64,000 nt of DNA from positions 14,393,501 to 14,457,500 of the forward strand of contig CM049416.1 in assembly GCA_026929865.2 (NCBI GenBank). Direction: 5' to 3'. A model generated the notes under the pieces. The model saw nothing but the letters and a program-made list of their open reading frames with translations. It was not told the origin of the DNA and did not search any database. This stretch comes from Hyperoplus lanceolatus (Eukaryota; Chordata; Actinopteri; Uranoscopiformes; Ammodytidae). Both the position numbers and the translations under genes were made by a program. Each line of letters starts with the position of its first letter. Position 1 is the first letter of the stretch. This document shows, piece after piece, positions 27,642 through 40,370 of this stretch.

Positions 27642-28952
27642 CAGGGACGTTGGAAGTAGGGGTGCGGGGGTGCGGCCGCACCCCCCCTCACCACCGCCTG
27701 CACCCCCTCTCCGCCCCCCTACACTTTGCCCTGTGCTCCCGCGATTGCTCTGTAAACAATATCATAGCCTAAGTCCTCTCTTTCCCATCTCCTGCTCCCT
27801 CACATCAACTTGACAGAGCATAACACTATAATATATATAGCTTATAGGCTATACAGTATACTATATAGGCTAGATTACATATGCCCGTCGCATTTCTTCA
27901 CCGTGCCCAGGACGAGATTACGTTTGTGCTCCGCCTTCCCATGCGCACTTCGGTAGAGTCAGAGTGCTGAAGGACACGCACTAATGAGCATTAGGTTATC
28001 ATTAAAAATCCAGTCTGCTAAGCGCCCTACCACAGGGGGGAGAGAGAAAGAGAGAGAGACGCGCTGACAGGATGCAACGTTCACCTGCGCACCTGCTCCT
28101 CAAAGGTGTGTGCCGGTATCGTGCCAAGTAACCGCTGATAAGAATTGTGTCCCCGGCAGCCGGTGAGCGCGCATGCATCAAGTAAAAAAGAAAAAAGAGG
28201 CAGGGGAAATCGCCAAAGCCAATGCAAAGCCTTGAGTCATTATGTTGCGAGTCAACGTATCAGAGGCAGGAATCGGCTGTGTGATGGACTTTTACTGTAG
28301 CTTGCACTGCTGATGAGAGATTGCCAACTGCGCTGTCCTTTTACGCACCGCCAGGGCCGCCGTAATGTTTAGATATCATTTTCTTCAACGCCCTTATGAT
28401 AATAAGAATGAGAGGCTTCATTAAAACGCTGTCCATGCGCTGTCAATGCGGTCGTTGTGAGTGTAACTTTGTCGGCTGTAAACTGAAACTAACGGAGATC
28501 GCGGAAGCCTTCCCCTCGACAACGTGACGTGCACTGCCCCGGTTATCATTCACCGATCACAGCGGGGCTCAAGAATACAAATGTATGCAGAAAAGGAACA
28601 AATTGGTGAATAAAAATTCACCAGAATGCAGGAAATTAAGCATTTAATGCTCCAAAAATTATGGGGGAGTACCCCCAGACCCCCACTTATAAATTGTCAC
28701 AACCCAATGTTTAATCAAAACCTACGTCCTTCAAATTCAGGATAAAAAAAAAGGCTATAAGGATACTTTGGAAAATTCATAAATGTTATTTGCTTTTATA
28801 GTTTGTTTTAATAGCTATTTAAGATATAAATAGGCTATTTTATCATGGTTATAGATTGCTAATTTTACCAGTAGCCTACTGCTTTGTCTGATAGCGCTGC
28901 ACCTCGGCCAATTTACAGCACCCCCCCTAAGAAAGTAGTTCCAACGTCCCTG
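27642..28952. mobile_element. hAT-type DNA transposon, non-autonomous, 8-bp target duplication
   Basis: The ends CAGGGACGTTGGAA and TTCCAACGTCCCTG are inverted copies. The flanking octamer GCAGAGGG is identical on both sides (27634-27641 and 28953-28960), the textbook hAT signature. Near the left end is a run of C-rich sequence (GCGGCCGCACCCCCCC). The 1311-bp body has an unusually CpG-rich core around 27.9-28.6 kb, which may be the promoter end of a parent element. No transposase frame is seen. It sits only 113 bp from the preceding transposon. Confidence 0.93.
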
Positions 28953-31900
28953 GCAGAGGGTCTTCTGAGTGTCTATTTTTTCAACTGAGAGTGCACCCCC
29001 TGGGCTATCGATCAATTTTGTGAGCGAAAGTGTCTTTTCACAACCTTTCACTAAAGGCCGTCATCATAAGAAGCCCCAGACTGAGCCACAAGAGGAAATA
29101 TGAGGCTCTGCTTTCATTAGACAAATGGAACGCTACTAGTCTAGGCCACAAAAAGCTTCAGGCTATTGCGTGGGGGGTTAATATGAAGTGGTGTGAATGA
29201 TCGATAGCCATGACATGAATTTGGGTCAAGATCATGTCATATGGTTAGAGAGTTGTGATGAGGGTGAAAAGGAGCACGGCCAAAGATAGACAAAGGAAGG
29301 TGGCAATGGTAGATAGACAATGCAAGACTCCGATGTCAAAGATGAATATTGGTGCACGAAAGAAACATTAAAGTGGAGAAATTTTTCCTCCTATTTGCAC
29401 TACCCTTTCTCCCCTCCCCCACCCCCGACCTTTTCAGAATGAGCCGCTGTCAAGAATGTTCTCTCTGTCCTACAAGTCTTGCGGTTGCTCGCCGTTAGAT
29501 AAATGGCGCTCTGATGAGAACCGGGGTCAGTTTGTAAAATCACAGTGAAATATCACTTTGGTTAGCAGTGTAACTCTACCCGTCTTCCTGAGACAACGAC
29601 TCATAATAGGCACAATATCTCTTCCTTTCTGGCGTACAAACAAGAAAGCTGATCTCCATTGGTGTCCACTTACTGCAACTTGTCCCCAATCACCAGTTAA
29701 ATACGTTTTTTTCTATCAATTTTTTTTACATATTCTTTGGTTGTTTTATCATTAAAAAATGTATAATCCATTTACAGAATCCATCTGTTTCTGTCGACAC
29801 CACAACAGTTTACGTGTGTCTGCGTCATAATGCATGTGTAAGAAGGGAATGTTTTTGAATAAGTGTGTCCATGCATGTGTGTATTTCCATCTCCTGTCAT
29901 TGACACGTTGTATTATTTCTCCTGGTTGCCAATCACAGCTACAATCTCAATGTCATTCTGAAATCTAATGAAATACACAGTCTGTCAGCCCTCGCAGGAA
30001 GCAGACACATTTTCATCACGCCACCACCAAAACATGGCATTTGTAGCTGTGATGCCATAGGCGTCTCTAGTCAGAAGAACACAGAGGAATATCAAAGTAG
30101 CCCCTTGACATTGTCTGCCAATAAGACACTGCTGTCACTGCCTCTTTCACATTTTATGTCCCTTTTCTTTCTTTCAACCCATCCCATTAATGCATTTTTT
30201 TTAAACTCAGAAGATTACCATTTCTCCTTGGTTTTCCTTTCAATCATTTCTGTATTAACTTGTGATGGCCAGTGCTTCACAAGTTGTCCAAGCACTGGCA
30301 AACACTGAATATATGTAGACCTTGAGGATGTTTTTTATTTTATTTTTTATATCTTTCTCTTTTATCTTCCAAGGATCTCACTCACAAGACTGTTGTGTGA
30401 ACAGATTGGATTTGATTAATTTCTCTATAGACACCAATTTTAAATGGTGGTAGGACCAAGAATTAAGAACTTTAATTCCCAAATGATGCCAACCCCTTAG
30501 GAGATATATTATTGGTAGAAACAAGCCACAAAAGGACTGCTGTCCTTCATTAAGACTATTTGGGCGTTCACTTGTGCAAACAGATTGCTCTCAATTGATC
30601 CAATTTAAGCTGAAATACGACTTTTATTTTCCTCCTATTCAAAATTTCTGAGAACATTAAGGCTGAAAAGAAAATAAGACACTATTAAAACTCCCCCATC
30701 CCAAAGATGGTATTACTACGAGGAACAATGATTATTTGTAGAAATACCATTATTTGTTTACAGCTCAATATGTGTGAAAAATCACTTCTAGGTTCATAAT
30801 GACTAACAACCCAAATGACCCAACGACAAAATTAATTCTTGCTCAGGTCTGGTAGGTATTTCGGCAAAGTAGTAGAAACAGAGCATAAAGACAGGGGGTC
30901 CCTCCCTAAATACGAAGCGACAGGAGCGCAGAGTCTCCGTATTTGGGCAGAGGCCAGGCACTGAGGCAGAATCAGGTCACTCTCAGCAATATCCATCTCT
31001 GTGCTTGTGTTCGCCTGCCAGCAGCAGCACAAAGAGAGCTCTCTTCTGGACTGTGCAGAGGGATCAGCAGATACAGAGTGGCGAGAAAGAGAGGGGGCAG
31101 TGGGCGCATGCGGAAAAAGAGAGAGAGAGAATTGCTCAATGCGATTAGTGGGGAGTGAAAGAGATACGCTCTCCAACACTCTCTGATGTATGGCCTTATC
31201 TGGGCTTGTCCTGTTGTGAGGGCCCGTTCCGATTGGCTACTAGTTCACCAAGTTAATGATACACATTAAGAGTCTTATTTTTTCTTTTGCACTTGGAGCT
31301 ATTCCTTTTAATTGTGGTTATTATAAGCCAGTTTTAATGTCATTTTTCTCCAATCCATTTCAGTATAGTGATCCTGCCCTATGTTTTTCATTGTAAAAAG
31401 TCTTCACAAAACATTCGTCATTTAGGATTAGCTTGTTTTTACTGTATAGTTGTTGGTGATAACATTGGAGTACTTGTAGAAGAAAGACTGGAAGGGTAAA
31501 ATCTCCCCAAGTGCTCCCTCTCTGTATAATTAGCCACTTATAAATCTAGTATTTTCTCTAACCCTACTGTGCTAAATGACGGACCTGCCAGGATGATTGG
31601 CGGCACTTGAGTAGTGTGTCATGACTAAGTGGGTTTGCAGTGTTCATTGTAAGATATAATGTCAACATTCAATTTAACTATACTAACACATTGGCTGCAT
31701 GACTCCTGCAGCAACTCTGAGTCACTTGAATTTAAGCATAAAACTGTATTTATTACTTTAGCTAGTTCACTATGATTGGAAATGATCTAGGCTCTAATCT
31801 TTTAAGGGAATCATTTGCTGGATACTGAATTTGTATTCCCTATGTGTATTCAATTTAACTCAACCTATCTTTCTTATTGTACTAGTATATGGCAGCAGAC

Positions 31901-32110
31901 AAATTAGAATGACATGGCTTAGTGTTGATTTATGCAACATGTGTTTATGTCTCTCCTCTGTCTGACTTTCTCTGTGATCTGCTTAAACTGGTGGAAAGTG
32001 GAAGGATCACATCTGGCACTGTTTTTATTTTGCTAAAACCTTTGAGTCTTCAAGTTTAATGAAGCTCTACCCTTCATTTGTTTGTGTGCCTGTGAGTAAG
32101 AGAGTGTCTA

Positions 32111-32314
<204 letters not shown>

Positions 32315-32393
32315 ATCAGATGGACCACTAGCTAACATCCATGGTGCCCTCCATCACACTAGCAATGCATGACAGAACACACAAGCCCACGTA

Positions 32394-32396
<3 letters not shown>

Positions 32397-32426
<30 letters not shown>
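32397..32426. repeat. (AC)n microsatellite, about 30 bp
   Basis: Pure AC run lying 82 bp from the long TG array, in the complementary orientation. Confidence 0.97.
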
Positions 32427-32429
<3 letters not shown>

Positions 32430-33720
32430 GAGATGTGCAGTGCACATTTCATTTCCCACTTGTGTCCTGTCTCCATAAAATGTTTTCGGATTTTTCTCTT
32501 CACAAAATCTGTTTTGGAAACTGTCCAACCCTTTAACCAATTGAGTCATCTGAGGGTTCTTGTGCTTTTAAATGCCTGCTCCAGGCAGAAACAGAATGAG
32601 TGAGATGCAGAATGACCGAGAAGTAGTAGAGCCACAGCATCCAAGCATTGATGGTCAAATGCTCTTATAAACAAACATGATAATATTGTTATAAAATGTG
32701 TACAAATATATTACCATGAGCGCAAAATGCAGTTAATGTGTAAATTAGTGAGGCATAAATATAACTGGCTGGCAAGATAACTAAATATGAGGATGTAAAG
32801 TGAAGCATGTGCTTATCAAACACAAAATATAACAGTGTTATGGGAGATGCATGGTATGTGGATACCAAACGCATTCTATGATAGGATTTATTATTTCTAT
32901 GAAAACAGGCTAAAGTGAGAAATAGAATTCTTGCTCTTAAAAACCAAGTGTGCAGTTTATTGTCTTGGTAAGAGCAGGAGTCATTGCAAATCCATTTCTA
33001 ATGGCTTGGGTTCAGTGCTCTTTGCTGTTCTGTTTAAGCCTCCGCAGGGCATTCCAAAAGAGAGTAAAAAAAATTTGCAGCACTATGACTGAATCGTGCT
33101 CAACATTCAGTTTGAATGCTCAAGTGTCAACACGAAGTACAAGAGCTGTCAGCGAGTAGATTTAACTTAGCCTTTGTTCGGTGCCCTGGGGACTGTTTTG
33201 AAAACCAGTCACAATCATTAGAATTGAAGAATGAATGAATATATGTGGACACACACACAGGGCTGGTTCAGAGCCTGACATGAATGTCATCTTGGGGAAG
33301 ATGTGCCATCAATGTTAGCAGATCAGTGTAGTGAAAGAACATTGAATGTGGACTGAAGTAGTGAGTAATAGCATATTTATACTAAACAATACTGGACAAT
33401 GCAGCAAATGTGTAGTTATAAGAGTGAGTAAACTATGCAAACTTCTTAGGGTGTGCCTATTTGAGTTTTCAGTTGGCAGCTTTCAATTTGAGGAGGCACA
33501 CTTTGACAAGTAAGTTATAGTTTGTTCCTCCACGTTTGCAGATACTTGCACCTGTCAGCCATTAGCTATGCAGCCATCAGAGTATAGTGGAAGAAGCGGG
33601 AGACATTTGTTTAATCACAGAATAATGATATTGTGATGGATTCTGACCTTTAGTAAGTGTTATCATGTATGGAGATTTAATTAGTGAGCCAGCCAGCAAG
33701 AACGATAGCGGATCTATGGA

Positions 33721-33768
33721 TGGAGTGGGGTGGAGTGGGGTGAAGTGGGGAAGGGGGGAATGGGGAAG
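33721..33768 (+). repeat. Small G-rich minisatellite, 10-bp unit
   Basis: The unit TGGAGTGGGG is present twice exactly and once with one change (TGAAGTGGGG), then decays into AAGGGGGGAATGGGG. The G runs make it a candidate quadruplex former on the plus strand. Confidence 0.85.
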
Positions 33769-34983
33769 GCAGTCTGGATGTTCTTAATGAATCTACTAGC
33801 CGTTCCCTTCCTGAGGATGTGGCCTAGACTGACTCATCAGCAGCAGCAGAAAGCACTGATTAAGCTCCGCAATCAGCAAGACGAGGAATGGAGATGGTCA
33901 GCAAAGGAGACAGCACCATTCACCATTCACACAAGAGCAAAATAGAAGAAAGAAAAACTGTCAATAACATGTACAATGTGCATGTTGGGAGGGCAGAGAA
34001 TGTCAATTTGAAACAGTTCCTTTCAAGTGGCGAAGAGAGATCAAGAAAAAGACGCAAAGAAACAGTGGTGGCTGCGTAGAATAATCTAATTAGTCGGAGT
34101 GAATTCAGAATGTGAATTCGATAGCACATGACAAATGTGGAAGAAAAGCCCGTGGCATGTTAGTTAATGACATGTAATTAATGATCATTAGCAAAAAGGA
34201 TGAGGGGACGGCCGTGGCCTGTCAGGGACTTATAGGCGACCTTGTCATTTTCTCATCCGTGTTTAGAGGGGGGTGAGCCAGAGACTGTACTTTATGGTGT
34301 GCTTATGGAAAGCATTTAAAAGAGGCAATAACGGGGAAAGATAGACAGGCTCAAGGAGGGGCAGAATAACAGAGAATGAAAGGATGTGATGGTGGCATCT
34401 ATTTTCATATGAACGTAAAGAGAAGGACAGGGAGAAGGAGAGAAGAGCAGCACAGACAGTAAGCAATCAATCAGAGATGCGAGAGGAGTGAGTGAATTTA
34501 TTGCGAACCCGCCGTTTTTGTTGTTCTCTTTTTTTTCTGCTGACACAGTGAACATGGAGGGGAGCAGGCAGCGTTTTTTTTATAGGTCACATGCCACTTC
34601 ACAATGATCTATGGATGCAGGCCCTTTGCAGACTTATACTGTTGAGCACGCATTATGTGGCTCAGCCGAGCGTAGCCGTTTGGGGGAAGAGAGGAAGGAT
34701 CCCCTTTTTACTCCCTCTCTTAACCATCCATCCTCTCTACTGCTCACTCACCCATCATTTCATGCTCCGTACATACTTTCTTCTCAACTGCTCCCCTCTT
34801 TTAATCTCTCCCACTCCAACTGAAAGCCTCTTAAAAGATGGTGTAAAGCAACAAAGGTCTGGTGGCATGTGTCCAGTAAATGTACTGTACACTTGTGTCC
34901 TTGAACATATTTAAAAACTTACTTTGATGATTACATTTTTTTACAAGAAATGGAAGGAGAAAGTTCAAACTAGCTGCTTACAT

Positions 34984-36355
34984 CAGGGTTTTTCCTGCAT
35001 TCAAAAAATTTTGGCGCCCGCCAAAGGAATTTTAGCGCCCCCCAAAGGAAAATCCTCAGCGCCAAAGTGTTTTTTTTTAATATATATATATATATAGATA
35101 AATAAATAAAAATCTACTTAAAACGGCTCCAAATGTGTTTCCATCTCCGCGCCATTCCAGTCATATTACTTGCAATCTCAGTTGTAAAAAAAAGAAATCA
35201 GGTCGGGGATAATCGTTATTAAACTATCATTGTTCCGCTCGCCGGGGCATGCAGGCTTATAAATGCAGCAAACCCTTTCAGCCGTGAGCTCCGCTCGGCC
35301 CCTCCCTCACCTGATAGTTTCGCTAACGGCTAGTCCAGAGAGTACGAGGGAGATGTTGCGCATTTCCGGGTGTTTTGAAAAACTTCTAGATGACGAAAAT
35401 AAAGGTAAAACTAATTGTGTTGTCTGAAAACACTTCAGACTCACAACAAACTAAAAAAATGTGCAAGATTTGTCACGCGCGGACACGCGAGTAACATGAC
35501 ATAAACGACCGAGAGACAGAGAGAGAAAGAAAAGTGATATACGACCTGATCTGCACCTTTAAACCCGACCAATTTGTTAATTCACTTTAAGTCGAGTCAT
35601 AGTGGTCTATGACCAAGCAATCAATGAATAAAAACACAGGAAGTTTAAAGCTCCTTAACTCCTGCCACCACAACTGTCAACACTACAATGCAACTGCCTA
35701 TCCAGCCAGCTCCATGACATAAATAAATCATGCCCTTACATTCAATGCTAGCAAAAGACGTGCCCTATCAACACCATTTACAACTGGTTATTTTTATTTT
35801 GACATATTTTTATTAAATTATTAAAAATATGTTTCACTTATTTAGCCTATTTCTATTCTCCCTGTTTTCAGTTCAATTAGGCCTTTGTTTAAAGTCCAAA
35901 GTCATGGTGTTTTTAGAAAAAAACCTTGTTAAAAGTAAAATAAATGCATAATGTTCTTAAATCAATGATTAACTGTCTTTAATAATCGTGATAACACAAT
36001 GTGATTACTCAAAATAATCATGATTATGATTTTTTCATAATCGAGCAGCCCTACCTTCTTCCATGGTTTAGATCAATTAAAGTATTAAATAGGTAGGCCT
36101 AGTCATTATTAGTATTTTGACTTCATATCTACAGGTTGTTTATTGTGATTTCATAAGCGTCAGTGAGCTCCATGGTAACGCAGTGATAGACAGGCTGAAA
36201 TGCTCTTGAGCTGGACAGAAACTCCCCTCTCCCAACCCAACACCCCTCTTAAAATACACAAACCGTTTGCCTTTACTGTCGCGAGTCGCGACCCCAAAAA
36301 AAGTCGGTCGCGTACTGACCCCCCAAAGGCCCATTCTGAACCAGGAAAAACCCTG
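34984..36355. mobile_element. DNA transposon, hAT-like, 5-bp target duplication
   Basis: The ends CAGGGTTTTTCCTG and CAGGAAAAACCCTG are exact inverted copies, and TACAT is repeated outside both (34979-34983 and 36356-36360). The 1372-bp element starts with a GGCGCCCGCCAAAGG motif. No transposase is evident. The ends resemble those of the 25.2-27.5 kb element (CAG-G-GTTT pattern, same duplication length), so they are probably related groups. It has at least one nested element (about 35890-36053). Confidence 0.87.
35890..36053 (-). mobile_element. hAT-like MITE end, nested fragment
   Basis: Read on the minus strand from 36053 the sequence is TAGGGCTGCTCGATTATGAA followed by repeated ATAATCATGATTATT and ATCACGATTATT words. 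From memory this is the end of a very common fish hAT MITE. Only one end is seen; the left limit is a guess. Confidence 0.5.
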
Positions 36356-36521
36356 TACATGGGCCAGCGACATTTATGTTTTACTCTACTTTGCACTGGA
36401 CAAAGTCATTTAAGATGTATTTTAAAGAATTGTGGTCAACAAAAATCTTGTTGACTTCTCTGAGCATTGTTGTTTGGCATGTTCAAGAAAGCAAATAAAC
36501 ATGTGTGTGTATGTGTTTGTT

Positions 36522-36636
<115 letters not shown>

Positions 36637-36699
36637 CTGCAAGTTGTGCCTAAGCTGCCTCTCTACACCCAAGGGAAGCATGAAGATGTGCATGATGAC

Positions 36700-37304
36700 T
36701 AGGGCTGGGTATCGTCAAGGACTTCGCGATACGATACATATCACGATACATTGGTCACGATACGATATATCACGATATATTGCGTATCTTGATAAATCAA
36801 GATATATTGCGATATTCCATAAAAAAGTTGCCTTGTCAAACATAACAGCACAATATATTGATAGTTGCACAGACAAATGAAGTCAAAACTATTTCATTCA
36901 CAACTTCCTTTACTATTTTTCTTCCTTTTTTTGGTTTTGGCAAATGATCAAACACTGCTGCAGCTGCTTAACATTAAAATAACAAATCCAATTCACTCTT
37001 GTACTAACTGTACAGGACACAATGAAAATGAAAACACATCAGTGTGCTTTTGTGACACAGTGAATCTTAAGTATTTTTATAAACAAAACTGATCTAACTT
37101 CAATGGTCAGTATCCTAGAGGCTCAGGCCTGACAGCAGACATGGGTTTGAATCTGACCCATGGTTGTTTCATTCCCTCTCTGCCCCACTTCATATCTGTA
37201 TCTATGCACTGTCAATAAAGCCTTGAAAAAAAATTAATTAAAAAAAAAAAATCGATATTTTGATATAAAAATCGATACTGATATCGGGAAACTAAGTATC
37301 GCGC
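36700..37304. mobile_element. hAT-like MITE remnant with a SINE inside
   Basis: The left part begins TAGGGCTGGGTATCG and continues with many ACGATA/GATATATTGCG words. The right part (37250-37304) has the matching style, ATCGATATTTTGATATAAAA and TATCGCGC. The expected right terminus (complement of TAGGGCTGGG) is missing and a TA run takes its place. A SINE of about 140 bp separates the two parts. Confidence 0.6.
37105..37250 (+). mobile_element. SINE, same family as 12.3 kb, nested
   Basis: A B-box-like GGGTTTGAATCTGACCC (37143-37159) is followed by CCCTCTCTGCCCCACTTCAT, GTCAATAAAGCC and an A-rich tail. The body lines up with the minus-strand SINE at 12.3 kb (CCCTCTTTGCCCCATTTCAC, ATCAATAAAGC). 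The A box is diverged. It is inserted within the hAT-like remnant. Confidence 0.75.
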
Positions 37305-37727
37305 TATATATATATATATATATAGGGGAAGGTGGGGTGATTTGTGCATTTTGGAAGTTGCAAAACCCCTTGTTTCTAGAAAACCGTGGAAGAAATTGGA
37401 AATGTGACCACATATTTAAGAAGAGCCATCCATTTGACTCATCCTGTAAAGAAGGGAGACACAAGGAATAAGATATAAGCACATTTAAGCTCAAAAAACT
37501 GTGTTTTGCCTTTCAAAGTAAAATTTCCATGATCAAGGTTTTTTGATTATTGTGTCTGAACAATTATAGACACGTTTGAAAACATTTGACACATGTTTTA
37601 GTGCTTTGGTATGCTACACTTTGAGTCTATATAGTTAGCACAATGTCAACCCTAAATTGCTGCATCATGCCTATTATCCAAAATTCTGGGGATGGGGTGA
37701 TTTGTGCGCAAGGGCCTGGGTGAGTTA

Positions 37728-38060
37728 TAAGTAAGTAAGTAAGTAAAATGTATTTATAAAAGCACATTTATGACAGTTTGCACTGTCCAAAGTGCTGTAC
37801 ATAGTGCATTCAGTAGGTAAACAATGAAGGTAAAATAACAATAACCAAAATAAAAGACGTAAAGCCCATACATCCACATAAACACAGATAGTAGTGCAGA
37901 GGTAAGTAAGTAGTGCAGAGGTTAATGGGGAGGAAACACCAGGGTGTACATATGGGTTTTGAGCCTTGATTTAAAGGCAGAAATGTAGGGGGAATCACAT
38001 TTGTCAGGTGGCAGTTGGTTCCACAAGCACGGAGCAACTAGTGCAAAGTACATTTCTGAG
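37728..38060 (-). mobile_element. LINE 3' end, truncated, nested
   Basis: On the minus strand a frame reads YFALVAPCLWNQLP and continues to RLKTHMYTLVFPPH, then stops (37924-37922). The LWNQLP...FKSRLKT pattern is the usual C-terminus after the reverse transcriptase of L2/CR1/Rex-type non-LTR retroelements. A 3' UTR with GTACAGCACTTTGGACAG and a (TTAC)n-type tail at 37746-37729 follows. Only the last few hundred bases are present, the expected result of 5' truncation. Confidence 0.75.
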
Positions 38061-38077
38061 AGTTGTGCCAGTGGCAT

Positions 38078-38225
38078 GGCTGTATACGCTGGTCACCAAA
38101 AGAAAGTGATAGTCTACAGTAGCTCAGGAGAGAGTGACATCTCAATTCCACTTAACGACACCACTGATGAGAGTTCAGATGGCCAGAAAGATGATGATGG
38201 TGACTTTGTCATTGTGACACAATGA
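38078..38225 (+). pseudogene. Reading-frame remnant of the TIR element
   Basis: After the LINE insertion point an open frame runs to a TGA at 38223-38225. Its end is serine-rich and acidic (SSSGESDISIPLNDTTDESS, later DDDGDFVIVTQ). It ends immediately before the palindrome of the element's repeat word, so it is probably the last part of a transposon protein, cut off by the LINE. No match to a known family is claimed. Confidence 0.4.
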
Positions 38226-40279
38226 CGCACAAATCACCCCACTACGTGGGGTGATTTGTGCGACAAGACAACTTTTTTTCCGAAAGCTATATTTCTTAAA
38301 CAGTTTATTCCAGATCCAAAGTTTTTATTGTCAGGGATGCACAACATCCTGAAATATATGTACATATTTGAGTTGGAGACATAACTGTCAAGGCCTCACT
38401 TTAAAATCACTTTGAGTAAAAAGTTGCACAAATCACCCCACCTTCCCCTATATATATATATTTTTTTTTTTTACACTACATTTTGGATGATATTGGAGAC
38501 AGGGTGCTACAAGCCATGCATCATTTAAAGCAGCAAAGGAATTAATCAGACTAACAAACACAGATTCATGAAAGAAGATCAACCATCGTCGGAGTTAGCC
38601 CACAACTCTATATCTAAACATGTAACATGTCGTCTTTGTAAAAAGCACTCATGGGAAATATACTGTATATGACTTCTATTTACATTTCTAATTTATTAAG
38701 GATCAAGGAATATGCTTCTGGTGTATGTGTGTGTTTGTTTGTCGAGTACTTAATGATATCTTATTTATAGCCGTAGCATCAACTCTACTCAAGAATCAAC
38801 TGATTCTGAACAGCATTTTAATACACAACAGGCCTTTCCTATAACAATGTATCTATTGCAACTATTGTAATTTAACAAAAGCTCTCTCCCTTAAAAGTCC
38901 CTGTCACCACCTCTGTAGTAGCCATTCTTAGAAGTATGGTGTGGCACGTGTGTGTGAATGTGTGTGCGAGTGTGTGTGTCAGAACTCATCTATCTCCTGC
39001 AGAGTCCACCGTCACTTGTTCAGCAGGGTCTAATTTATGCGGTGGTGATAGTGTGGCGCAATGCTGAAATGGCATCATTCCTCAGTGCTAACCCCTGTGT
39101 GCTCCCTCACACTTCCTCTCTCCCTTGCTGACAGCTCCAACCCAGCCATGATTTATCAGGCCCTCAAGAGGCAGACAAAGGCGCCCCGGAACGCGTGCCG
39201 TGCCAGAGACGGTATAATAGATAAAACACTGTGATTCTACAACCAAACACATGAGAGGGTCAACTTCATAATGTCTCCAGATAGTGCATGGCTTTAAGGT
39301 CAGCACAATATGGACTGAGCAGCAGTAAGAGGATCAAATTTATGATTCTGAAATATGACCATGACCAAGTGATCAAAATCGTATTGCAAATATCTGTGGC
39401 TGTATACATTTTTTTTATTTGTAGCTGTTAAAATGTAATAAGGATGACCGGCCTGAGTGAGGAAAACACTATTGGGTATTGCAATGATTGTATTTACTGG
39501 AAAAACATTTGTTTTTTTAACACCAGTATATACATTTAGTTACAAAATAATCTACTATGGATTCCAATACAAATTTTTTCAACCAACAATTTAAACTACA
39601 CCACAGACCAGAGAGAGTCTGATATTTTAACCCATTATCTACACTTTCCTGAATGCAAAAATTGCATTTGATGAGGTTAGCAGGTTTTCCTAATAACGTA
39701 ATATGAGATTTAAAAAAAGCATGAAACAGCCTCGGCTGCTTGTGAAGACGGTCTAAACACGTAACCCAATTTAATCTTGTTTCTGTATGTTCACAAAGTG
39801 AGAAATCAAATGAACTGAATCAGTGAATTTGTAATGCTGTTAGAGAGAATGGAATTATGGTAATTTGGCCTAGCATGCAACTGCATTGTTTAAAAGGGTG
39901 AGCGGCTTAGAAGAGGCAGTTGATCGTTAATATATCATCGTAATGGGATGGAGCATGAACCCACCCAAGAACAGTGTTCATGAAGGCCTCCCTCAGTGAA
40001 CCAATGCTCATTATATTAAACATGTAGAAGAGCCTTCGCAACTCATTTTACTTCAGAAACGCTCATTAGAAATATTTAAACAATAAGAAGTTGTTGATTT
40101 TTTTTTTAATCAAATTTTGTTAATCAAATGGGTTGCATACATTCTTCTTTAAACACAAACAGTAATGCTCAACACCAGCGTTTCTGGTAGATTAGATGTT
40201 AGTAGATAATGTGCAAACTTGTGACAGCAAATGTGTGAAAAATGATGAATATAGTATATATTAACCCAGTAATGCCATT

Positions 40280-40281
<2 letters not shown>

Positions 40282-40331
<50 letters not shown>

Positions 40332-40370
40332 CGGGCGTGTGTGCGTGCGTGTGGTGCGTGCGTGCGTGTG
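40282..40370. repeat. TG/TGCG microsatellite next to the exon 2 donor
   Basis: A pure TG run of about 44 bp (40282-40325) is followed toward the exon by impure GCGC, GTGTGCG and TGCG units up to 40370. In the plxna4 transcript this reads as CA and CGCA repeat beginning about 10 nt after the exon 2 splice donor at 40380. Alternating purine-pyrimidine sequence of this kind is also prone to Z-DNA. Confidence 0.95.

Larger units (their letters stand above)
37325..38448. mobile_element. TIR DNA transposon with TA flanks and internal palindrome
   Basis: A 23-bp terminal repeat (37325-37347, beginning GGGGAAGGTGGGGTGATTTG) is exactly inverted at 38426-38448. The core word GGGGTGATTTGTGC occurs again at about 37694 and as a palindrome at 38226-38262. 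TA-rich sequence flanks both ends, so a TA target is possible but cannot be proved in the TA run. A plus-strand reading frame ends just before the palindrome. A LINE 3' end is inserted in the body. The superfamily is unknown to me. Confidence 0.8.

Noticed and set aside
30832-31179. A 115-codon minus-strand frame in intron 2, in a slightly GC-richer patch.
   Set aside because: Low-complexity leucine/serine content and no plexin or other family resemblance. An extra exon here would disrupt the exact phase-0 join of exons 2 and 3.
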